From assembly GCF_034190915.1 (NCBI RefSeq), contig NW_026947486.1, positions 106,546,812 to 106,610,811 on the forward strand: a DNA stretch of 64,000 nucleotides, given 5' to 3'. Under the pieces are notes generated by a model, which made no database searches, was not told the DNA's origin, and saw only the letters and a program-made list of their open reading frames with translations. This document shows, piece after piece, positions 55,278 through 64,000 of the stretch. The stretch comes from Cavia porcellus. Lineage: Eukaryota; Chordata; Mammalia; Rodentia; Caviidae. Position numbers and translations under genes: made by a program. Every line of letters begins with the position of its first letter. The first letter of the stretch is position 1.

Positions 55278-56279
55278 ACGCATGCATTTGTGTGTAGAAG
55301 GAGTAGGAGGGAGAGAAGGGGGAAGAGGAAAGAGGAGTTAACAAGAAAGCAACACCACCAAGATGGAGCTTTGGATCACAGGGAGACTAAAGGCCTGTGA
55401 GAAGGACAAGGGAAGAGGAGAGTTAAAAGCAGGGCTGGAGGGAGGCGGGGCCTGCCCAGAGCATCAGCACAGTCAGTCAGACCCATTCTTGGGTCCCCTT
55501 GCTCAGTTTCAGAGTCAGCCCTGCACGGAGCCAAATGTCCTTTCTGTACTCTTGCTCGGCACTGCACCGTATTATTTATTACTATTCCTCCTCATTCAGA
55601 TTTTACAGCCGTTGACCTGGTGGTTCCTTCACCTAGGGGTAAATGTTTTGGTCACTAAACACCACATCAAAGGGACTATTTGTGAGTCGCTCTTCATGAT
55701 GGGCCATGTGTGGACAGACAGATAGGTGCACGCAAGAGCATCTTTTCTTGGCTGAGAACTCGGAATTCCTGAAAGCCCTCTCTTACAGGGAGAAAAAGAA
55801 GAGAGAACAAAAATAGACCCAACCAACCCAGAGCTGGGGACTTTGTTATTGTTCAAAAAATGAAATTGTTTGTTTTTCTTCTTGTTATGATTAGCAGTGT
55901 GCTCTGCTTAAAAGACAATAGATTTGCTGAAAAGTTGCTTTTCAAGATTTTTTTTTTTTCTTGGACATTATGTATCCTAATAAAAAGCAGCCTATATGCA
56001 AATAAAGCCATTTCTGTTTCTGGAAATTACGTTTATAAGCAAATACATTTCAATTCATAAAGGGAGCAGTAGGTAAAAATGTGTAGTCAAATACTTCCTG
56101 TTAACTACCGACATATACATATTTTTCTAGTACATTGCTCAATTGTGAAATCGGGAGGAAAGCATGCAATAAACATTTTTTTGCAGCAAATTTTAGTAAA
56201 ATATCTGTAAAAAGAAGACCAAATATACCAATGTTGAATATTACAATGTATTTGATTAATTTTTTCTTCTTTTAATACA
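55272..56279. other. Unique-looking sequence
   Basis: 55290-55470 is purine-rich; the small open frames (for example 55363-55725) lack domains. No repeat found. Confidence 0.4.
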
Positions 56280-56640
56280 AAATTGTCAGATAATCTTGTC
56301 CTGCAAAAATACTACATTTTAAAATTCAGTGTGGTGCTATCAGGCACCCCCGGTCTCTTCGAGCTATAACTGGTACCGAGCTCGTGCTGCTTGTCAAAAT
56401 TTAATGAGAGGGCCCGTTCTAAAATAATTGAATTTTCATATCAGAACGAACCAGGATTACTCAGACAATAAAATTGCTGAGTCCTGTACTGTTACCGGCA
56501 AATACCTTTTGCTTTGCTCATGAAATCAGTATGTAAATGTTCAGGGTTTGTATTTAAGGCATCTTAGGCATTTGGAGTTGTAGTACTAGCAATAATTTCA
56601 AATGGTGCCGGTGATAAGTAGCTGGTTTTTTATAATGTTC
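56280..56640. promoter_or_regulatory. Candidate conserved noncoding element / enhancer
   Basis: Repeat-free, complex sequence that keeps several CpGs in an AT-rich setting (GGTACCGAGCTCGTGCTGC region, 56371-56389). Contains homeodomain-type TAATTG at 56425-56430 and a SOX-like ACAATA at 56465-56470 within a dense AT-rich core (56400-56480). No open frame of note. Evidence is texture and motifs only; motifs this short occur by chance. Confidence 0.35.
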
Positions 56641-57394
56641 AAAGTGTAATTTGTTTGGTGAATCAGGATAAGCATTTGGTTTATATTTTATATAAATGTT
56701 AATGCACTTGCAGTTTAATTATGTTTCTTAACTTTTAGCATTTCAGAAGTCAAATTTGAGGACTAGTCCATCAGATTGTCTTGCTTTCATAACATTCTGA
56801 AAAATGGGAGCACCATCACGCAGCGAGTTTGTAAAGTAAGAGGTGCCTGGAAAGTTGGTGATGGTACCTTTGGGGAGCTGAGAGCCCTGATAATGAAGTA
56901 GGAGAAATGCCATGCCTTAGGTGTGCCCTCCCCCATCACATTGAGCTCTCTGAGGCAATTTCAGACCTGAGAGCCCTCCATCAACAGCGAAGACGACACC
57001 TCTGGGGAGTGGCTAATTTCTTTCCTTTATGATAGTTGAGTTGGAGAGCAACTATTGAATAAATGAGTATAATTTTAAAAATTAGCAAGAGTTCCTGAAA
57101 TGTTGCAATGATTGAGGGTATCAGAACAGAAAAGGGCTTCTTCTTCTGTGATAGAGAAAGTTGGTTTAAGACATGTTATTTCTCATATTCTTATTTTTAA
57201 TATGACCTGGATGTTATGAGCCTTTAAGCAAATGTGTACTCAATCAAAACTTAGCTCCATAATTTGCCAGAGAGAACAATACTTGTCAAAGGCATGACAT
57301 GCCTTGGTTTACTTAAGGGGTTTTGGGTAATGCACCCTCAGAGGCAGAAGACCTAGCTTTTACCTTCTCTGCCTCACAGAGCACAGGGGTCATC
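56641..57394. other. Unique-looking sequence
   Basis: No repeat or gene recognised. Confidence 0.4.
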
Positions 57395-57600
57395 AGACTG
57401 CAGCCTATTGGCCAGATCCAGGCGTCTGGCTATTTTTGTAAATAAATCTTTATTAGAACACAGCTACAGTCATTCAGTTATGTTTCGTCTGTATCTGCTT
57501 TTGTACTCCCAGGGAAGAGTTGAAGAGTTAAAGCCTACAAAAGTCTAAAATATTTGCCTCTGGTCCTTCGTAAAAAAAAAATTTGCAGACTTGTGATTTA
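57395..57600. mobile_element. hAT-type MITE
   Basis: CAGCCTATTGGCCAGATCCA, TTTTTGTAAATAAATCTTTA, TTAGAACACAGCTACAGTCA, GAAGAGTTAAAGCCTACAAA and AATTTGCAGACTTGTG follow a common mammalian hAT MITE end to end. The short copy at 30895-31061 is the same family in the other orientation. Confidence 0.75.
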
Positions 57601-57654
57601 AAAGGTTGCCTTGGGCAATTTACTTCCCAGTTATCTTTGGTGATGCTTTTGCTG

Positions 57655-57860
57655 ACAGTAGTTAAACCATACAGAGCACCAAACTATTCTGGGCACTTCA
57701 CATTTAAATGCTCATTTAACCCTCACAGCTCTATATTGTGGCACTGTTGCTCCCCTCATTTTGTATACGAGGAAGAAAAAGGCCAGAGAGGGTAAGTGAT
57801 AGGCCTACGTTCATTTGCCAAGTGTGTGGCAGAGTCAGAAAGTCTAGTTCAAGAATTTAT
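57655..57860 (-). mobile_element. MIR SINE
   Basis: Reversed MIR: TCTGGGCACTTCACATTTAA, CTCATTTAACCCTCACAGCT, CTCATTTTGTATACGAGGAA, CAGAGAGGGTAAGTGATAGG, GTGTGTGGCAGAGTCAGAAA. Confidence 0.85.
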
Positions 57861-58684
57861 GCTTTTCAAACTTTCTGTTATGAAAAATTTCAAGCCTGTA
57901 TTTTTTTATATACAAAGAAGTGTAAAATGCATCATTAAGTTTGAGGCACTCAGGTTTAGTAATTAATAGTGATATACAGAAGAATGAATTTTAGGAACAA
58001 CGGAGGTTAAGAGCAGAATATATTTTTTGAGAGAAGGAAAACTTCTGTCTGAGAGAGACAGAGGGGTCCCAAGCAGGTTGCCAAGGACTCTTTATCTTGT
58101 CTAGGGACCTTTATAGAGTAAAATCATGGGGTGGGATGGGTTCAAGGTGGGGGAAACTGGGAACTCACATGGCAGATGGGTATAAGGTGGGACAGAACTA
58201 TGTTTAGCCAATAAGATTAGTAGTTCAGGTAAAATCGATTACATTAGAGACAAATGGGGAAGTGAGTCTTGTAGAAAGCGGACATTCTTAAAGAGGAGTG
58301 ACTCTTCCCTTGGGGGTTGGAATGGTGACTTCCTCAGGGTGATAGGGAATTATTTAGAATGTAAGTCCTTAGGATATGGATGCATTTGTTTGGTCTTTTG
58401 TCTTGAGGCTTGGCCCACAGCAGGAGGTACCTGTCTCCCCATAAGGTATCTGGGCTTCTGCATTGGCTCCTTAGAGGACCTAGCCCTGTCTGACTGCTTA
58501 TAATATTTCTAACTCAGCTGCCTGTTAATGGTAGGGCAATGCCAGTTTTGTGTTATCTACTCTTCCTCTTACCAAGATTCCAATTTTTTTATGCAGAACA
58601 AATCTCCGGCTTTGCTTTTGACCACTGGTTTGTTTAAAGCAGAATCCAAACAAAATTCACTCTTGCATTTAGAAATTATGTCAC
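57861..58684. other. Unassigned stretch
   Basis: 57870-57990 has a faint old L1 3' texture. 58010-58680 has moderate GC and no recognised family; it could be another LTR, but no terminal TG...CA with a duplication was found. Confidence 0.35.
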
Positions 58685-59471
58685 TGTTGTAGTCAGGGGT
58701 TGTAGACAGAGAACAATTCAGATCAGGACATGGAGTTTATAATATTTTTATAATGGTCACGGGAAGTTAAAACAGGAGAATGCAGGAAATCTGTCCGCAA
58801 CACCAAAGACATAGATTATTTAGTCAAGAGCCTAAATCCCATGGCAATGTCCCACACGAGTCCAGATAAAAACCCAGAGCTCAGGACAACGTCTCCACGA
58901 GTCCAACTGGAAGTCCAGAACCCACAAGAAGGTCTCACACCAGTCTCTTTTACGGATCCGCGCCAGGAAGGCCCAAGGGTCAGCGGTGGAAGCCAGAAAG
59001 TCTATGCCAGCAGGATGAAGGAGCTGTGCTGGTGGGATGAGGGTTCTACACTGGAGCCCAGAAGTCACACTCACAACAAAGGCCAGGGCTGTCCTGAAAG
59101 GCACCACAGCCATCCTCAGCAACATGGAGGCCCCGCGCTCCTCCAATGACAAGCACAGTTGGGTACGGGCCAGGAAGCAGCATGAGGAGTTCATCCTGGA
59201 GACCAAGCAGCACATTTCTTCCCCTCCGGAGCCAGGAAGCAATGTTTGATGTGAGGACCAAAGCTTCTCCAGGAGAACCAGCAGCTCAGACAGCAACTCG
59301 TAGGAGAACCCACAATGCCTTCTTAACGCCTCAATCCCTCTCAACACCTCTCTTCTTCTCCAACTATTTATCCTGACAGCCCTCCTCAGATGGAGCATCT
59401 TCTCTCAATGCATGCTGATGTAATCCAGCTGGCATTAAGTTGACCACCAGTTCTCAAACCATAACAGTCAC
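58680..59471 (-). mobile_element. Solo LTR, 782 bp, with 5-bp TSD
   Basis: GTCAC at 58680-58684 and 59467-59471 flanks an insert that begins TGTTGTAG and ends CCATAACA on the plus strand: terminal TG...CA with imperfect inverted ends. On the minus strand it starts TGTTATGGTTTGAG, like MaLR-type LTRs (TGWTATGGTTTG). A 5-bp TSD fits the ERVL/MaLR class. No internal region adjoins, so it is a solo LTR left by recombination between two LTRs. It is longer than most MaLR LTRs. A 188-codon minus frame (59398-58832) inside it has no retroviral or other domain and is taken as chance. Confidence 0.8.
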
Positions 59472-59570
59472 TATATTCTTTTTTTATTTTTATAACAGGG
59501 ATCAAACTCATGACCTCATGCTTGCCAGGCAGGCACTTGTGTTACTGAGCTGAATCCCCGGCCCAACTAT
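59472..59570 (-). mobile_element. ID SINE next to the solo LTR
   Basis: Reversed ID: CAGGGATCAAACTCATGACC (B box, one change from the usual), GTGTTACTGAGCTGAATCCC, GGCCC end. It follows the LTR TSD within a few bases. Flanks CTATATT and ACTATTATATTA are too simple to call a TSD. Confidence 0.85.
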
Positions 59571-61264
59571 TATATTATAACTCTTATAACTATTATAGTA
59601 TAACTCTTCTTAATATACATTGTTCGCTTCCTCTTACTTCCCTCACCTTCCCTTACCATGAAATTGGTTCATTTGCGTTATGGGATGACTAACATTCTAG
59701 ATTTAGCTAACTGCTAACTGCTAACTGCTCTTTTTTTAGTACAGTCGAACTTGTTTCTCTTCTCCCAGTATTTCTTTTAGATTCATACTTAGGTCTAGAT
59801 GATTGGTGAAATTAAAGGGTCTGTGTGTATGTGTGCTCATGTGTTCACGTACATTGCCTGTGTACAACCTGTGCACATATGTTTTTATTTTTAGGTGGTT
59901 GTGTCTTTCCTATCGTATTGCATCAAGAGGCACGAAATACCTGATTGTCATCACTAAGAAGCGATGCATACTTTCTTCAGTGGATTCTGGTTGATGTCAA
60001 TCTGACCCTGTCATTATAAAGTTTCCAACCAACTTTTCTTCTAATGATTTTATTGTTAATTAGTAATTATTCCCTAGGTCTAATATTTGAATTACTGAAT
60101 AATGACTTAAAAAATTCTGTCTTTATTAGTAGCAATATCCCTTCAAGAACTGCCTTCATCAACTGATTGCTTACCTGGATGTGGTTTGTTTAGAAGAAGC
60201 AAAAGAAATGCTTATTCTTTTTGTGAATTCTTATCCTTTTTGCGAATATTCATTGTACTGTCTTAGCAAATTTCAGTAGTGATCAATCATAGTAATATTA
60301 TGAATGCACAGTAAAACTTGCGGATTTTAAAATATATTTTTCTTCAGTAGATCATAGTAGATGTTTGTGGTGCTCTAGTTGCCCCATTTTTGGCTGGTGG
60401 GAGCTGCATGTTGACTCTCGCATCTTTTTGATCTGACCTTGACCTTGGTAGTCTTCAAAGGTGAATTTGATTTGTAGCCGGGCAAAATATCCTCTGGCTG
60501 TCTTGTACATTTTAGTTCTTGAGTGCAGAATCTGCCATTTCTCCAGGAAATGTTGCCTCCTACTACTTGGATAGGTTACTTAGAAATCTAGTCGAAGTGT
60601 TTTGCTACCCAAGTGGTAACTACTTCTAGACTTTTCAGGAAAGAGAGCTACAAAATATGTCCACACTTGAAAGAGAAAAAGAAATCATGAGTTCATTTTG
60701 AGATTTCCAATTTAATTGTAAAGTTTCAGTATTTTTACTGAACTTCTTGGATTTATATTGTTCTGTCTGTCTCTCTTTTTCTTATGAGAACCTTAGCTCC
60801 TGGCGATAATAGTGTACTTATGTGCTCTACTCCACCATTTATATTTGATAATTTAAAATAACAATACCAGTATTACTGTTATCAGTAACACAGTTTACCT
60901 TTCCACCTTCCTAAATTCTGCGCTGAATGGCCTCTTGGTAGAATGGGAATTATAATCCTGAATCTGCCTGAAGCTTCTGTGTGGGAGCAGATGGCCTGCT
61001 GAAATCCATCAATGAGATGTCTAATAAATAATAAGTATTTCTCTGGACATTTTCTAAAATGTGTGAGATGGCTTGAGTGCTAACATTTGAGCTAGAAGGG
61101 CCTAGTTTTAATGTCTTCATATGATTTTGACAGCAGAAAGTTAGGATCACAGTTTGGTATAGGAATATCTTTGCCTGTAGATTTATATAGCAAGCAAGCA
61201 TCATACAGCAAGCTAACTGTAAGACTCCTGTAGGATAGTTTACATTGTACAGCTTTCTGGTATA
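59571..61264. other. Unique-looking sequence
   Basis: No repeat family or exon supported. A short tandem GCTAACT run (about 3.5 units) is at 59705-59728. Confidence 0.4.
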
Positions 61265-61460
61265 TAAAACATCTTATATGGCATGTCATTTGATCCTTAT
61301 ATTGCCCCGAGGTGGCAGTACTATTTTCACTTCCACTTTGCTAATAAACATCTGAGAGGTAAAATACTTATCCAAAAGTGTACAGCTAGTAAGCAGCAGA
61401 GGAAATATCCAAACTGCACTCTTCAGTGCAAAATGTAGCATTCTTTCCCACACACCGGGA
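61265..61460 (-). mobile_element. MIR SINE
   Basis: Reversed MIR: GGCATGTCATTTGATCCTTA, CCGAGGTGGCAGTACTATTT, CATCTGAGAGGTAAAATACT, GTACAGCTAGTAAGCAGCAG. Confidence 0.85.
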
Positions 61461-62204
61461 TAGTCAGCGTATACTAGGATGTTGTCTGCAGCCCGGCAGT
61501 GATCCCTTTAACTTCTCTGAAGGTGGCAGGAGATTTTCAAACATTCTGAGAAGAGCTAATGGTCGTTTGCTTTGATAGCTGTTGGGCGATCAGATCTGGA
61601 ACTCAAGATCTTACTTATCACATCTATTTCTCTTCCTTTCCAACTCTGACCTGGATGTTTGAGTTGTTTGCAGGAGGAGGAGGTCTGGTGAAAGGCACTC
61701 CTTCAGCTCAAGACATAAGTTTGTAGTATCCATGCCTGTAGTATGCATATCCTGGCCTCTGTTGAGCCAGGCACTCACTGCCTGGGCTGCCTGCCGTGTT
61801 CCCCCATTTGCAGATACTGGTGGTAGTCATGAGAAAATGTACTGCTCTTTAACTCTGCCATATGAGATGGAGATTGCAAGTCATTTATATTGGTAATGGC
61901 TTAGCCAGGAAATAGACATTTTTCACTGTGACCTAGTTCTACTAAAACACTTAAGTTTTTCCTCTCAAAAAAGTTTTTCCTCTCAAAATGTATTCTAGTG
62001 AATTGATGTCAGCTGTAGCTTTGATGAACATTTTTGAGTCCCAGGAAGTTATGGGAACTAGCCACAAAATGTAACTACATGTATGAAGTAGAGAGTACAT
62101 ATTCTACCAACTTCAGAATGTCTGAATTGGATGTGAAGGAGAAATCCTGGAATAATTGAGAGTCTGAGCTATCCATTTTGTGCTTGCTGTCTAAGCAAGT
62201 TAAG
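61461..62204. other. Unique-looking sequence
   Basis: An exact short tandem AAGTTTTTCCTCTCAAAA pair occurs at 61952-61988. Otherwise nothing recognised. Confidence 0.4.
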
Positions 62205-62420
62205 GGAAATATAGATATGCCTATAATCCCAGCACAGAGGTACAAGGATGACAAGTGATAGCCTAGCCTGGGTAATGTAGTAACTTTGTGAGACCTTGTC
62301 TCAATATAAAAATACAATAAAATAAAATAAAATAAAATAAAATGACTGGGTATATAGCTCAGCATAAAGGCCATGGGTTCAATCACACCAGTAAGGGTAA
62401 AACAAAACAAAACAAAACAA
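62205..62420 (+). mobile_element. B1-tRNA dimeric SINE with (TAAAA)n linker
   Basis: B1-like half first (TATGCCTATAATCCCAGCAC, GCCTGGGTAATGTAGTAAC, TGAGACCTTGTCTCAATATA), then an (AAATA)n linker (62315-62343), then an ID-like half (GACTGGGTATATAGCTCAGC, GGGTTCAATCAC) and a (CAAAA)n tail (62400-62420). The clearest dimer in the window. Confidence 0.9.
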
Positions 62421-62439
62421 AACTACCACTATGTGTATC

Positions 62440-62735
62440 TGCCTACCTGGATAGGAACTTAGTATGGAGTATATGGAGAGTAAGACTTATTTCATTTACT
62501 GGTGCCAGCATCTCTCAACCCCAATTCTCAAAAAGAATCTGGAAATCAATTGGCTCAGATCCTAACTTCACCACTGGAAAAGTCAGTCTTCTGTCACTGA
62601 TTTCTTACTTGCCAGCTGGAGACACAGTAGTACCTGGCTCATGTGGTTGTATCAAAGACAGAATGCTATACAATGCTTAGCACAGAGCTCGACGTATAGC
62701 ATAGCAATCAGTTTAATGGCGGGTGTCATTGTTAG
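62440..62735 (+). mobile_element. MIR SINE, decayed
   Basis: GGCTCAGATCCTAACTTCAC, ACAGTAGTACCTGGCTCATG and CAATGCTTAGCACAGAGCTC follow MIR order through to its 3' end. Confidence 0.65.
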
Positions 62736-62843
62736 TGATTTAAGAAATTTTTTTTGGTGCCAGGGATCGAACTCAGGACCTTGTGCTTGCCAGGCAGGTG
62801 CTTATGTCACTGAGCTATATTTCCGGTCGTATTGTTAGTGATT
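62728..62843 (-). mobile_element. ID SINE with 13-bp TSD
   Basis: TSD ATTGTTAGTGATT at 62728-62740 and 62831-62843. Body 62741-62830 with B box seen as GGGATCGAACTC on plus and a short A tail (T run 62747-62755). Confidence 0.95.
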
Positions 62844-63117
62844 ATTGTCATTATCATCATCATCCTCATTCTCATCCTTATCATCAAAGTAGTAGAGTAT
62901 ATATTATTATCTAGGCTTCAAACATGTGATAGAAATCATAAGTACCTATTGTACTTTTATTCCTCTATCTTGGTCATTTTTACTAAAAAGGATGAGTGCT
63001 TCTATAATGACAAGGATTAGCTAAAAATGCTCCCATCCCTTAAACAGTTTTAACATGATTTCTTCTCCTGCTACCCTACATCATGTTTATAATTTGTGCC
63101 AGTTAAACATTTTTGTT
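62844..63117. other. Short unique stretch with (ATC)-rich start
   Basis: 62850-62890 is rich in CATCAT/TCATCC. Nothing else recognised. Confidence 0.4.
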
Positions 63118-63276
63118 TTTGTTTATTTGGGTTTTTTGGAGACAGGGTCTTGTTCGGTAGTTCAGGCTGGCCTGGACTCACTGTGTGGCCCAGACTGGCC
63201 TCAGACTCACATGATTCTTTTGCCTCAACTTCCCAAGTGCTAGGATTACAGGTTTGTGCCACCACACTTAGCAATT
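63118..63276 (-). mobile_element. B1 SINE
   Basis: Reversed B1 with tail-like start: GGAGACAGGGTCTTGTTCGG, GTTCAGGCTGGCCTGGACTC, a duplicated CAGACTGGCCTCAGACTCAC internal repeat, CAAGTGCTAGGATTACAGGT and TGCCACCACACTTAGC. A full-length monomer with the rodent internal duplication. Confidence 0.95.
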
Positions 63277-63374
63277 CCAATTCATCTTGATAGTCACCTC
63301 TTCTCTGGAGTGCTGTAAGAATCTTCACTGGAGCGATATCTGGGTTAAAGTTGTCAACTGAATTAAGTGACTTC

Positions 63375-63695
63375 TGCAGAGGTGACAGATTATGAGAGCA
63401 CTAATCATAGACTAGTGAGCTCAGAGTTGAGTGGTGGAGGTGGGCCCTAGTTCAAGGAAGTGAGTCACAGAGGTGTGTCCTTGGGGACTGCATCTGGTCC
63501 CTAAGCCTTCTCTCCAGCACTCTTCCCCAAACATTCTTCCCCCACCACCATGAAGTGAGCAAATTCTCCTGCCATACCCTTCTGTCATGATATTTCTACT
63601 TCAGAGACAGCTGACAATCCTCTGAAACCATGAACTAAAAGAAGCTTCTCTTCCTTTAAATTGTATATGTCAAATATTTTGTCCTAGGCCTGCTA
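63375..63695 (+). mobile_element. MaLR LTR (ERVL-MaLR), plus orientation
   Basis: GGTGGAGGTGGGCCCTAGTT, AGAGGTGTGTCCTTGGGGAC, CACCATGAAGTGAGCAAATT, CTGAAACCATGAACTAAAAG and TAAATTGTATATGTCAAATA follow the MaLR LTR order, ending near 'tattttgtc'. The usual AATAAA is decayed to CTAAAAG. It is the forward form of the 41400 and 52420 copies. Confidence 0.8.
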
Positions 63696-64000
63696 ATATA
63701 TCATATTCTTCTTTAGCCTACAGTAAAGTATTCTCTAATTACAATTTGCCCCTCCCACTTTGAACTTGCCCCCAAAAGACTTTCTCCCCTACCATTCTAC
63801 TGTAAGTATTGTGATCAAGGTAAACAATAATTTCCATATTACTAAGACTCATGATTCATTTTGTGTTTTGTTTTTCCTTTGTGGGATGTCTAATAACATC
63901 TGATACTCTTCCATCTCTACCTCATACACCGGTCCCCCCTAATCTTTTCTGGCTTCACTTTCTTATTGCTACTTGTAGATAATGTTGAGCATCCTACACC
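63696..64000. other. Unique-looking sequence to window end
   Basis: No feature recognised. Confidence 0.4.

Noticed and set aside
58832..59398. 188-codon minus frame
   Set aside because: Contained entirely in a solo LTR with TSD; no retroviral or cellular domain recognised.

Overview
This is nuclear DNA from a mammal, almost certainly a rodent outside the mouse/rat clade. The evidence is tRNA-derived SINEs of the ID type (GGGGCTGGGGATTTAGCTCAGTGG start, GTTCGATCC B box, A tail), 7SL-derived B1 monomers, and B1 joined to an ID-like half in the same order again and again (B1-tRNA dimers). These sit beside older mammal-wide repeats: MIR, L2, MLT1/MaLR LTRs and hAT and mariner MITEs. Squirrel-related, castorimorph and hystricomorph lineages are all possible; the sequence alone does not decide. 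I find no host protein-coding exon, rRNA, true tRNA gene or CRISPR array I can defend. The long open frames are L1 ORF1/ORF2 pieces or chance frames inside repeats.

Layout. 1-11 kb: L1 3' ends, ID SINEs, an MLT1 LTR and old L1M pieces. 11.07-14.23 kb: a complete half-L1 (5' UTR, ORF1, 3' UTR, A tail; no ORF2) with 10-bp target-site duplications (TSDs). 14.2-18.6 kb: L1 3' ends in both orientations and a SINE dimer. 18.62-27.28 kb: a plus-strand L1 with 5' UTR monomers, ORF1 and the ORF2 endonuclease, but most of ORF2 deleted. A minus-strand 4.6-kb L1 is nested in its 3' UTR (23-bp TSD). The whole compound ends in a second ORF2 tail and is bracketed by a 17-bp TSD. 27.3-34.3 kb: a 135-bp tandem duplication, a mariner MITE, an old L1M ORF2 and L2. 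34.56-40.73 kb: a near full-length minus L1 nested in a plus L1 tail, carrying a truncated ID and a B1. 41.4-42.5 kb: MaLR LTR and SINE dimer. 42.53-46.24 kb: a four-unit telomeric repeat touching the A tail of a second half-L1. 46-64 kb: much less L1 and mostly unique DNA with MIR, L2, MaLR LTRs, a solo LTR with 5-bp TSD and two candidate conserved noncoding blocks.

The most interesting signal is the relation between the L1s and the half-L1s. Both end in the same long 3' UTR, which is a degenerate tandem array of units about 145-150 bp long, visible in at least six copies. The two half-L1s share an ORF1 variant not seen in the autonomous L1 copies here, and one keeps a decayed sliver of the ORF2 endonuclease. 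This looks like a non-autonomous lineage that dropped ORF2, kept its own ORF1 and relies on the L1 machinery through a shared 3' end. HAL1 elements are an established class of this kind; the repeated-unit 3' UTR is what I would examine first. All family names are from pattern recognition, without a database search.
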